Shown here: positions 8,946 to 17,163 of the stretch, one piece after another
Layout of the letters: every line of letters begins with the position of its first letter
How positions within the stretch are numbered: position 1 is the stretch's first letter
Origin: Candidatus Flexicrinis affinis
Lineage (GTDB): Bacteria > Chloroflexota > Anaerolineae > Aggregatilineales > Phototrophicaceae
Assembly (NCBI GenBank): GCA_016716525.1
Contig: JADJWE010000001.1
Coordinates: 1,922,001-1,986,000 of the forward strand
Length of the DNA: 64,000 nucleotides
Reading direction: 5' to 3'
Program-made: the position numbers and the translations under genes
The notes under the pieces: generated by a model
What the model saw: the letters and a program-made list of their open reading frames with translations, nothing else
Told to the model about the DNA's origin: nothing
Database searches by the model: none

Positions 8946-11516
8946 ATGATAAGACCAGTCGCAACAGTTCACGTTGTCCCTGTGCTGCCCAAGCCAATCG
9001 AACGCCTGAGCGATCTGGCGTACAACTTGCGGTGGTCGTGGGATCAAGCGACGATTGACCTCTTCCGCAGGCTGGATGGCGACCTGTGGGAGGAGACGTA
9101 TCACAATCCGGTGCTGATGCTGGGCCGGATCGCGCAGGACCGGCTGAATCAGGTGGTGTCCGATCCGGCGTTCATGAACACGTACCACAAGGTCGTAGAA
9201 GATCACGACGCCTACATGAATGACAAGGAAACGTGGTATATCACCCACCGGACCGGCGGCAAGACCAAGTCCAGTCCGGTCATCGCGTACTTCTCGATGG
9301 AATACGGCCTGTCTGAGTGCCTGCAAACCTATTCCGGTGGCTTGGGCATTCTCAGCGGCGACCACCTCAAGAGCGCCAGCGACCTCGGCTTGCCGCTGGT
9401 TGGCATCGGCCTGCTGTATCAAGAGGGATATTTCCAGCAGTACCTGAATGCCGACGGCTATCAGCAGGAAATCTACCCGATCAACGACGTCGCCAACGTG
9501 CCGATTACGCTTATGCGCGACAGCAGGGGTGCGCCGCTCAAGGTCGAGGTTCCGCTTCCGGGGCGATCGCTGTACGCGCAGGTCTGGAAGGTGCAGGTCG
9601 GGCGCGTGCCGCTCTTCCTGCTCGACAGCAACATCGCGGACAATCCCCGTTCCGACGACCGCAACATAACCGACCGACTGTACGGCGGCGATCGTCGCCA
9701 GCGCATCCGGCAGGAACTCCTGCTGGGAATTGGGGGCATCCGCGCGCTTGAAGCGATGGGTATGCGCCCGTCGGTGTGTCACATGAACGAGGGCCACAGC
9801 GCGTTCCTTGCGCTGGAGCGCATCCGCATTTTGATGAACGAGGCGGGTATCAACTTCTCTCAAGCGAAGGAGATCCTGCGCACGAGCACGCTGTTCACCA
9901 CCCACACACCGGTGCCCGCCGGGTTGGAGCGATTCGGCTACGACCTGATCGACGAACACTTTGGCGAGTATTGGGGACAGCTTGGCCTCAATCGCGACCA
10001 GTTCCACGACCTCGGCCGAGAGACGATCGACAACTACGACCTGTTCTCCATGGCCGTCCTTGCGATCCGACTTGCTTCGGATGCGAACGGCGTCGCAGAA
10101 CTGCACGGAGACGTATCGCGCGGGATGTGGGCGTGGCTGTTCCCGAACGTCCCCATTCAGGAAATCCCGATCAACTCGATCACGAACGGCATCCACATTC
10201 AGACGTGGGTCAGCCGAGAGATGGCTACGCTGTTCGATCGATATCTCGCCCCGTCGTGGAGATTGGAAGAGCAGCTCGAAGATGCGTGGAGCGCCGTCGA
10301 CAGCATCCCGGATGCGGAACTGTGGCACACCCACGAACGGCGGCGCGACCGGCTCGTCGGGTTCGTGCGCTCGCGCCTGCAATCGCACTTGCAGCGCCGC
10401 GGCGCATCGCAGCGCGAAGTGGAAGCAGCGGCTGAAGTCCTCAACCCGGATGCGCTCACCATCGGGTTTGCGCGCCGGTTTGCCACTTACAAGCGCGCCA
10501 CGCTCATCTTCCGCGACGTCGACCGCTTGAAGGCGCTGGTCAACAACCCGGAACGCCCTGTGCAGTTTATCTTCTCAGGCAAGGCGCATCCCCACGATGA
10601 AGAAGGCAAGGCCTTCATCAAACGAATCGTTAATTTGGCCCGCGACCCCGATCTGCGTCAGAGTATCGTGTTCCTCGAGAATTACGACATGCTCGTTGCG
10701 CGGTACTTGGTGCAAGGCGTCGATGTTTGGTTGAATAACCCGCGTCGGCCGAAAGAAGCGAGTGGAACCAGCGGCATGAAGGTCGTCTACAACGGCGGGC
10801 TGAACTTCAGCTCGCTGGATGGGTGGTGGGCGGAAGCCTACACGCCGGAGGTTGGTTGGGCGATCGGCGCTGGCGAGGAATACAGCGAGCGCGCCGCCGA
10901 GGCACAGGACGCGATCGAATCCGAGGCGCTGTACAACGTGCTGGAGCAGGACATCATCCCGCTGTTCTACGACCGCAGCAGAGACAGTCTTCCGCGCGGT
11001 TGGATTCGCAAGGTGAAGTCGAGCATCAAGGCGCTAGCGCCGTTCTTCAACACGCGCCGAATGGTCATGGAGTATGCGCAGCGGTACTACTTGCCCGAGT
11101 TCGACCGTGCATACCACCTCACCCACCCTGACCTGAAGCGCGGTCTGGCGTTTGCCGCGTGGCGCGCGAGCCTCGATCAGGCGTGGCGGGGCGTGCGTGT
11201 ACTGCGCGTCGACGTGCCGGGCGATACGATGAACGTCGGCGAACAGGTCGAGATCAAGGCGGTGATTTCACTGGGTCAACTGCAGCCGGGCGACGTGTCG
11301 GTTCAGCTCTACTCCGGCCCGCTGTCGACCGACGGCGACATCGACGAAGGCGAAGCCATCGAAATGGCGCACGTCTCCAACCGCAATGGCGAACACGTCT
11401 ATGCGGCGACTCTCGGGTACGGCTTCAGCGGCAATCGCGGGCTTTCGGTGCGCGTGCTTCCTAAACACGACACCCTCTCGACGCCGTTCCTGCCCGGGCT
11501 GATAACGTGGGCCTAG
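8946..11516 (+). CDS. glgP: Alpha-glucan (glycogen/maltodextrin) phosphorylase
   Basis: An 856-residue GT35 phosphorylase of the bacterial/archaeal short type (TIGR02094-like). It removes glucose units from alpha-1,4-glucans as glucose 1-phosphate. Evidence includes the N-terminal LAYNLRWSWDQ motif typical of this subgroup, EYGLSECLQTYSGGLGILSG, the histidine-rich TTHTPVPAG, and KEASGTSGMK, where Lys612 should bind pyridoxal phosphate. The last 100 or so residues form a beta-rich tail (VEIKAVISLG...) seen in this subgroup. Start ATG has a GGGAG site eight bases upstream. It probably works with MalQ at 29643. A hairpin terminator follows. Confidence 0.95.
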   Translation: MIRPVATVHVVPVLPKPIERLSDLAYNLRWSWDQATIDLFRRLDGDLWEETYHNPVLMLGRIAQDRLNQVVSDPAFMNTYHKVVEDHDAYMNDKETWYITHRTGGKTKSSPVIAYFSMEYGLSECLQTYSGGLGILSGDHLKSASDLGLPLVGIGLLYQEGYFQQYLNADGYQQEIYPINDVANVPITLMRDSRGAPLKVEVPLPGRSLYAQVWKVQVGRVPLFLLDSNIADNPRSDDRNITDRLYGGDRRQRIRQELLLGIGGIRALEAMGMRPSVCHMNEGHSAFLALERIRILMNEAGINFSQAKEILRTSTLFTTHTPVPAGLERFGYDLIDEHFGEYWGQLGLNRDQFHDLGRETIDNYDLFSMAVLAIRLASDANGVAELHGDVSRGMWAWLFPNVPIQEIPINSITNGIHIQTWVSREMATLFDRYLAPSWRLEEQLEDAWSAVDSIPDAELWHTHERRRDRLVGFVRSRLQSHLQRRGASQREVEAAAEVLNPDALTIGFARRFATYKRATLIFRDVDRLKALVNNPERPVQFIFSGKAHPHDEEGKAFIKRIVNLARDPDLRQSIVFLENYDMLVARYLVQGVDVWLNNPRRPKEASGTSGMKVVYNGGLNFSSLDGWWAEAYTPEVGWAIGAGEEYSERAAEAQDAIESEALYNVLEQDIIPLFYDRSRDSLPRGWIRKVKSSIKALAPFFNTRRMVMEYAQRYYLPEFDRAYHLTHPDLKRGLAFAAWRASLDQAWRGVRVLRVDVPGDTMNVGEQVEIKAVISLGQLQPGDVSVQLYSGPLSTDGDIDEGEAIEMAHVSNRNGEHVYAATLGYGFSGNRGLSVRVLPKHDTLSTPFLPGLITWA

Positions 11517-11537
11517 GCTGAATTTTGCGCCAAAGCA

Positions 11538-11564
11538 ACGGGCCGCGAGAAATACGCGGCCCGT
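11538..11564. terminator. Hairpin between convergent glgP and LysM genes
   Basis: Perfect ten-base-pair stem (11538-11547 with 11555-11564) and a seven-base loop, between two convergent genes. T-runs are weak on both sides, so efficiency is uncertain; position suggests a shared terminator. Confidence 0.65.
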
Positions 11565-11591
11565 TCTGATTCAATGGCGTGCTGTCGCTGA

Positions 11592-12530
11592 CTACCCGCC
11601 AACCACATCGAACCCGGTATACGGGCCGCACTCGGCAGGGATCACCAGCGCCGTGCCGGGGATTACAAGCCGCGTGTTCGTGATGTTGTTCGCGGCGAGG
11701 ATACAGTAGTGATCCTTGTTGAGCCGCGCGCCAATGCCGTCCACCGTCTCCTGAGGTTGGACGACCACAACGTTACCGGAGAACTCGGCGCCCTCGGCGC
11801 GCGATCGGAGCTGCTGCAGTTCCGCGGCGTTCGGGAACTGATCGTACGGCGTCGCGCCTTCCGGGATGAACAGCGATGTCCCGGGTGCAACGTTCGGCGC
11901 AAAGCCAAGCCGATTGACAACCCGCAGCGTCACGACCGAGATGTTGAACCGCTGCGCAATGCCCATCAGCGTGTCCCCGGCGACTGTCACGTATGTCTGG
12001 CCCGGGACTCCGGACATCTCGGGCGCGTTGGCCATCGTCAGCGCCGGGAACGTGCCGTATTCCGGCGCATTCACCGGCAGCACGATGACCGTACCGGCCT
12101 CAAGACGACGGCCATCGGCGACACCGTTGACCTGCTTGAGCGCCTGCACCGAGATATTGAAGAGCTGTCCGATCTCGTCGAGCGTGTCCTGCGGGCGCAC
12201 GACATACGTCCCGTCCGCACCGGTACGTCCCGGCGCGTTGGGCCGCGGGTTGATCACCGGCGCGGCCCCGTCGTAGGCCGGGCACGCCGCACTGATGACA
12301 AGCTGGTCGCCCGGCTGCAAAATGGCGCCGACCGGGAGGTTGTTCGTCTCGCGTATGCAGGCCACCCGTACATCGAAGAAGGCCCCAATTCGATCGAGGT
12401 TGTCTCGGGCTACCACTGTATACGTTACGTCCGATTCAAGAATTTGCGCCGGCGCGTCGGCCTCTTGAGCCGCCACGGGCACGACCAACAGCACGACGAG
12501 CAGGAGTAGGATTACCCGCTTCCAGTTCAT
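11592..12530 (-). CDS. Exported LysM-repeat protein
   Basis: A 312-residue protein with a signal peptide (MNWKRVILLLLVVLLVVPVAAQ) and four LysM-type repeats. They begin near YTVVARDNLDRIGAFF, YVVRPQDTLDEIGQLF, YVTVAGDTLMGIAQRF and VVVQPQETVDGIGARL. LysM modules bind N-acetylglucosamine-containing polymers such as peptidoglycan. No catalytic domain is attached, so it is probably a wall- or matrix-binding structural protein. The ATG at 12530 is chosen because a GGAGA site precedes it and the signal peptide starts there; an upstream in-frame start at 12596 would add a non-signal segment. It diverges from the protease gene at 12710. Confidence 0.88.
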   Translation of the reverse strand: MNWKRVILLLLVVLLVVPVAAQEADAPAQILESDVTYTVVARDNLDRIGAFFDVRVACIRETNNLPVGAILQPGDQLVISAACPAYDGAAPVINPRPNAPGRTGADGTYVVRPQDTLDEIGQLFNISVQALKQVNGVADGRRLEAGTVIVLPVNAPEYGTFPALTMANAPEMSGVPGQTYVTVAGDTLMGIAQRFNISVVTLRVVNRLGFAPNVAPGTSLFIPEGATPYDQFPNAAELQQLRSRAEGAEFSGNVVVVQPQETVDGIGARLNKDHYCILAANNITNTRLVIPGTALVIPAECGPYTGFDVVGG

Positions 12531-12709
12531 GTTCGCGCGTCTCCTGAGTAAGAACCGCTTTGAGTGTAGCATACCACACTGCTTGAGGCGCGACACGCAA
12601 GGTTGTACATAGGCGCCGCACCCGGTACCTGACGATCATCTTACGCGCCGCCCCGATTTCCGGCATCATGATAGAATAGCCTCGGGAAGTGTAACGGGGA
12701 ATGCGCCGC

Positions 12710-15229
12710 ATGCGCTCAGTTCGAATTCTATTGGTAGCTTTAGCTTTGTCCGCCCTGCTGGCTAGCGTCGGGTCGTCAGCCCAGCCGATACCGCTCGGCG
12801 TACCTGCCGCGCCTAACGCGTTGGCCCCAATTTGGGTGGCCGAGCTTGCGCCGGGGATCGACCCCGATCAGGCCGCGGCGCAGGTCGGTCTGGTGAATCG
12901 CGGCGCCGTACCCGGCAGTGCTAACCGTTACGTGTTCGGGCCGGCAGGCGAGCTTGACATCGCCGCGCCTGCGCCTCAGGCGATGTACACGCAAGAGGCG
13001 CGCCAGTCCGGCCTCGTGTTCTTGCAGCAGCAGGTGGCGCTCAATCGTTACCCGCGCGTGAGCGACCCGTTGTACGGCGATCAATGGCACCTGAAGAACA
13101 CCGGTCAGGGCGGCGGCACGAGTGGAGTTGACGCGAACGTCGAACCGGCGTGGGCGAATGGCTACACGGGAACCGGAGTCGTCGTTTCGAGCGTCGACGA
13201 TGGCGTGTGGCACACCAACCCCGATCTCACGCCGAACTACAGCCCTTCGCTCAGCTACGACTTCGTCGGCAACGACCCGAACCCCGAAGGCGGTTGGCAC
13301 GGCACGTCCGTCGCTGGTGTGATGGCTGCGGCCGACGACGGGACGAACTGCGGTGTCGGCTCTGCGTACGACGCCACGCTCTCCGGCGTGCGGCTGCTCG
13401 GCGGCTTCACGACAGATGCAATGGAAGCCCAGGCCCTCGGTTTCATGCCGCAGGGCATCGACATCTACAACAACAGTTGGGGCCCGTCAGACAACGGCGC
13501 GACGCTCGAAGGGCCCGGCCCGCTCACGTTAGCGGCCATCGAAACGGGAATCACGTCAGGACGAAACGGCCTCGGGTCGATCTACGTGTGGGCGTCTGGC
13601 AACGGCAAGGCGTCGAACGACAACGTCAACGCCGACGGTTACGCCAATTCGCGCTACACCATCGCGGTCGCGGCCCTCAGCAACTTCGGGACAAACCCGT
13701 GGTACAGTGAACGCGGCTCGGCCATCCTGATCAGTGCCCCCAGCAGCGGCGGGTCGCTCGGCATCACGACCACGGGCGGCAGTTCCAGCGGGTGCACGAG
13801 TGGCTTTGGCGGGACAAGCTCGGCATCTCCGCTGGCTGCGGGAGTCATCGCCTTGATGCTCGAGGCCAATCCCAATTTGACGTGGCGCGACGTGCAGCAC
13901 ATTCTCGTCCAAACCGCCGCGCCGGTCGACCCATCTCACCCCGACTGGCAGACTAACGGGGCGGGACACGACTACAACCACTTCTACGGATTCGGCCGTA
14001 TCGACGCCGATGCAGCGGTCGCGCTGGCGGAGTCGTGGGGCGGTGCAGGGCCGGAGATCGCCTATGACAGTGGAGCGATCAATACCAACAGCGCCATTCA
14101 GGACGGCCCGAACGGCGCATGGACGTCGATCCAGTTCAACGTGACCGACGCGATCAACGTCGAATCAGTGGATGTGTGGGTGACGGCAACTCATTCCAGC
14201 CGTGGTCAGCTCGTGTTCGAGCTCGAGTCTCCGTCCGGAATGGTCAGCGTGCTAATGGCGGGCCGGCCCGACACGGGAGACAACTACACTAATTGGCGAT
14301 TCAACTCTGTCGCGCATTGGGACGAGCTGGCGATAGGCACGTGGACGCTTCGCGTGCGCGATGCCGTTGCGGGCACCACCGGCACGCTCAACAGCGTGCG
14401 CATGGCCATCTACGGCACCGACAGCGACAGTATCGTTATCACGCGCGATCCGCTGGACGCAATCGTCCTTTACGACGAGGCAGTCGAATTGTCCGTCGCT
14501 GCGGCCGGCCAGAATCTATCATATCAATGGTATAACGGGGCCTCGGGCGATACGTCTAGCCCGATCAGCGGCGCGGAATCGGCGACGCTCGTCACCGATC
14601 CTCTGACCTCTGGCGCGTTGTTCTGGGTGCGCGTCGACAACGGCGTCGTTTCGGTCGACAGCGCAACGGCGTCGGTCAGCGTCACCAACAGTGTTCAGGC
14701 ACTGCGCGACCCGGCATTCGACCTCGGCCTCGGTGCGTGGGCGTTTGTCAGAGAGAGCAAGCTCAAGTGCTACAGGACGTACGTGTCGGCACCGTGCAGC
14801 ATGCGCTTGAAGAACACCGCTTCGAGCGTAGGAGTAGCAAAGCAGACTCTTCAGGCGGCGACGTATGACTTCTCCCTGCGCAGCACCGACTCGTTCCGAG
14901 TGCGCTTCTTTGCTCTTGCCGATCCAGCCGTCAACGCGGTCGTGCAGGTCAAGGTCAAGCATGCCGACCCGCTTGCCAACACACTCAAGCTTTTGATTCC
15001 GGTACCGGCGGACGGCACGTGGCATCTCCTCGAGAGTCAAGCGTGGCTGTATCGCGATGACGTCACCAAAGTCGTCTTCAAGGTCAAGGATTCGTCGTCA
15101 CAGGCTGGCGCCAAGCTGTGGGTTGACGACGCGGAGCTCTATCACGAACGCGGCGTGATCCGGCGCACGGCGGACCAAGACGTGCTCCCGCCGCCTGCCG
15201 CGCCAAGCGGATTCCGCAGTCCCGGCTAG
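12710..15229 (+). CDS. Secreted subtilisin/kexin-like serine protease with P domain
   Basis: An exported S8-family protease of about 839 residues. A signal peptide (ending near SSAQP) and a prodomain are followed by the catalytic domain with Asp in SVDDGVWH, His in GGWHGTSVAGV and Ser in GGTSSASPLAAG. A P/homo-B domain (about residues 450-565, WTSIQFNV through RMAIYG) marks it as kexin/proprotein-convertase-like. An Ig-like module and a beta-rich C-terminal domain follow. No membrane anchor or sorting motif is obvious. I prefer the ATG at 12710: GGGGA lies nine bases before it, whereas the in-frame ATG at 12701 directly abuts GGGGA. Its stop shares the bases CTAG with the convergent gene. The substrate is unknown. 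Confidence 0.88.
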   Translation: MRSVRILLVALALSALLASVGSSAQPIPLGVPAAPNALAPIWVAELAPGIDPDQAAAQVGLVNRGAVPGSANRYVFGPAGELDIAAPAPQAMYTQEARQSGLVFLQQQVALNRYPRVSDPLYGDQWHLKNTGQGGGTSGVDANVEPAWANGYTGTGVVVSSVDDGVWHTNPDLTPNYSPSLSYDFVGNDPNPEGGWHGTSVAGVMAAADDGTNCGVGSAYDATLSGVRLLGGFTTDAMEAQALGFMPQGIDIYNNSWGPSDNGATLEGPGPLTLAAIETGITSGRNGLGSIYVWASGNGKASNDNVNADGYANSRYTIAVAALSNFGTNPWYSERGSAILISAPSSGGSLGITTTGGSSSGCTSGFGGTSSASPLAAGVIALMLEANPNLTWRDVQHILVQTAAPVDPSHPDWQTNGAGHDYNHFYGFGRIDADAAVALAESWGGAGPEIAYDSGAINTNSAIQDGPNGAWTSIQFNVTDAINVESVDVWVTATHSSRGQLVFELESPSGMVSVLMAGRPDTGDNYTNWRFNSVAHWDELAIGTWTLRVRDAVAGTTGTLNSVRMAIYGTDSDSIVITRDPLDAIVLYDEAVELSVAAAGQNLSYQWYNGASGDTSSPISGAESATLVTDPLTSGALFWVRVDNGVVSVDSATASVSVTNSVQALRDPAFDLGLGAWAFVRESKLKCYRTYVSAPCSMRLKNTASSVGVAKQTLQAATYDFSLRSTDSFRVRFFALADPAVNAVVQVKVKHADPLANTLKLLIPVPADGTWHLLESQAWLYRDDVTKVVFKVKDSSSQAGAKLWVDDAELYHERGVIRRTADQDVLPPPAAPSGFRSPG

Positions 15230-16227
15230 GCTTCTTGCAGCTCGCGGGCGTGGGCAACGGTCGACAGAGACAGGCCCTGCCGGCTGAGGATGACGAAACC
15301 GTGGAGCGTTGGCGGCAGCCAAATGATGACGTGGGCGAGCAGCGCATAGGCGACGGCATCGGCCTGTGGTACGCCAAACGCGATCAGCACGGTGGAGGCG
15401 AAGTATTCGAACACGCCGACACCGCCGGGCGACGACGGTATGATCTGGCCGAGGTTCACCGCGCCAACCACGATCAGCATCAGAAGGTAGTTTACCGGCA
15501 CGACGTTAAATGCGACGGCAACCGCCGTGTAAGCTAGCGCCTCGATCATCCACGTTAGGTAGGATGTGCCAATCGCGCCGATCAGGTCACGTGGCCGGCT
15601 GAGGCCGACTGTCCCGTTGATGATGTCGTCGGTGAGTATCAGCAGGCGCGCGCCGAAACGTTCCGGCAGGCGCTTGGCAAGCCAGCCCGACAGCCGACGA
15701 AACAAGCTGGGCCGCAGTGCAAGAAAGAAGAACATCAGCACCGCGGCAAGGAACCAAATGCCGGTCACCACTGCCCCGTTGCGTAAGATGTCACTCTCGA
15801 GGTTCAGCGCAATCAACCCCACGAGGACGAACGTGACCATGACGATGCCATCGAAGGCGCGCTCGACCAATACGCTCACGCCGCTTTGGGCGATCGGGAC
15901 TTTGTGTGAACGCTGAAGTAGCACACAGCGCAGGACTTCGCCCGCGCGGAACGGATAAATGTTGTTGCCCATGTAGCCGATATTGACCAGCTCGTACAGG
16001 CGTTTGAAGGGTACCGGCTGGACGCCGTCGATCAGGTACTTCCAGCGCCGCGTGACGACAAGGCGCACAGCAAATGAAATTGCGAAGCCGACCGCAAGCC
16101 AACCGAACTGCGCTTTTCGAATGGCATCCCACGCGTCTTCGGGCCGCAGACCGCGAAATGCCAGCAGCAAGAAGACCGCGCTGATTCCAATACTCAGCGC
16201 AAACATCAGCATTCGTCTGCGGTTCAT
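15226..16227 (-). CDS. YbhN/MprF-type flippase-like integral membrane protein (UPF0104)
   Basis: A 333-residue protein with about eight hydrophobic helices, matching the lysylphosphatidylglycerol synthase transmembrane region family. Family features include VTRRWKYLIDGV, then NIGYMGNNIYPFRAGEVLR, and near the C-terminus SPGGVGVFEYF. Related proteins flip lipids, but this one lacks the cytoplasmic aminoacyl-transferase domain of MprF. It is the third gene of an operon with the S41 protease and rluD (nine bp after rluD). Its stop codon overlaps that of the convergent protease in a shared CTAG. The substrate cannot be told from sequence. Confidence 0.85.
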   Translation of the reverse strand: MNRRRMLMFALSIGISAVFLLLAFRGLRPEDAWDAIRKAQFGWLAVGFAISFAVRLVVTRRWKYLIDGVQPVPFKRLYELVNIGYMGNNIYPFRAGEVLRCVLLQRSHKVPIAQSGVSVLVERAFDGIVMVTFVLVGLIALNLESDILRNGAVVTGIWFLAAVLMFFFLALRPSLFRRLSGWLAKRLPERFGARLLILTDDIINGTVGLSRPRDLIGAIGTSYLTWMIEALAYTAVAVAFNVVPVNYLLMLIVVGAVNLGQIIPSSPGGVGVFEYFASTVLIAFGVPQADAVAYALLAHVIIWLPPTLHGFVILSRQGLSLSTVAHARELQEA

Positions 16228-16236
16228 GTCAGCCTT

Positions 16237-17163
16237 TCAGGGAGCGCGCAGGCGCCTGAGAACGCGCTCAAGTTCATCGGGTAACGGCGCCGCAAACTCA
16301 AGCCGTCGTCCATCCCTCGGATGGTCAAAGGCGAGTCGGGCGGCGTGCAGAAACGTGCGCCCCAATTTTATCCGCGGCTTCCGAAAACCATAGGTCGTAT
16401 CTCCGACAACCGGACACCCGACGTGTGCGAAATGGACACGAATCTGGTGCGTGCGTCCGGTTTCAATGCGGGCTTCGACGAGCGCGTATCCGCCAGTGAA
16501 CGTTTCGACCACGCGATAATGCGTGACCGCGGATCGTCCATTGCGGACAACGGCCATACGCGTGCGGTGCTCGGGGTCGCGCGCGATTGGAAGTGCGATC
16601 GTTCCGGCGTCGGGCTTGGGTGCCGATTCGAGCAGCGCTACGTACTGCTTTGAGACCGTGCGCCCCGCAAACTGCTTGGCAAGTGCGTTGAGCGCCTCCT
16701 CCGTGCGCGCCACGACCATCGCGCCCGACGTCATCTTGTCGAGCCTGTGCACGATTCCGTGCCGTCGCTGGCCCTTCACCTGCGCCAGTTCAGGATAGCG
16801 GGCCAGTAATGCGTTGGCCAGCGTACCGCGCTCGACGCCAGCGCCCGGATGCACAATCATTCCGGCGGGTTTGTTGATCACGGCGAAAGACGGCTCTTCG
16901 TACAGCACATCAAGCGGGAGTGCGTCGGGGATTAGTTCGCTCGGTGGTGGCGGTGGAATGACTATGCGAATACGCTCGCCGCGCCCCTTGAGCTTGGCCG
17001 CCGGTTTTGCTGGTCGCCCGTCTATCGTCACGCCCCCGTCTCGAATTATCGTCTGGATCTGCGCGCGTGTCAGTCGGGCAATGCGTTCCGATAGCCAGCG
17101 GTCGAGCCTATCTGCCGGCTCGTCAGCGACGAGCTCAATTGTCTCACCACCGTCAATGCTCAC
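16237..17163 (-). CDS. RluD/RluA-family 23S rRNA pseudouridine synthase
   Basis: A 308-residue pseudouridine synthase with an N-terminal S4 RNA-binding domain (about residues 18-80: RLDRWLSERI...) and a catalytic domain. The catalytic Asp is in HRLDKMTSG (Asp142), and the supporting motif INKPAGMIVHPG precedes it. RluD-type enzymes modify helix 69 of 23S rRNA, but members of this family differ in target and I cannot prove the site here. The start codon overlaps the stop of the S41 protease gene by four bases (ATGA), so translation is probably coupled. Confidence 0.92.
   Translation of the reverse strand: MSIDGGETIELVADEPADRLDRWLSERIARLTRAQIQTIIRDGGVTIDGRPAKPAAKLKGRGERIRIVIPPPPPSELIPDALPLDVLYEEPSFAVINKPAGMIVHPGAGVERGTLANALLARYPELAQVKGQRRHGIVHRLDKMTSGAMVVARTEEALNALAKQFAGRTVSKQYVALLESAPKPDAGTIALPIARDPEHRTRMAVVRNGRSAVTHYRVVETFTGGYALVEARIETGRTHQIRVHFAHVGCPVVGDTTYGFRKPRIKLGRTFLHAARLAFDHPRDGRRLEFAAPLPDELERVLRRLRAP

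Noticed and set aside
8913..10388. 491-residue open frame on the minus strand inside glgP
   Set aside because: It lies antisense to a clearly conserved phosphorylase, has Arg/His/Val-rich composition typical of the reverse frame of GC-rich genes, and has no domain.
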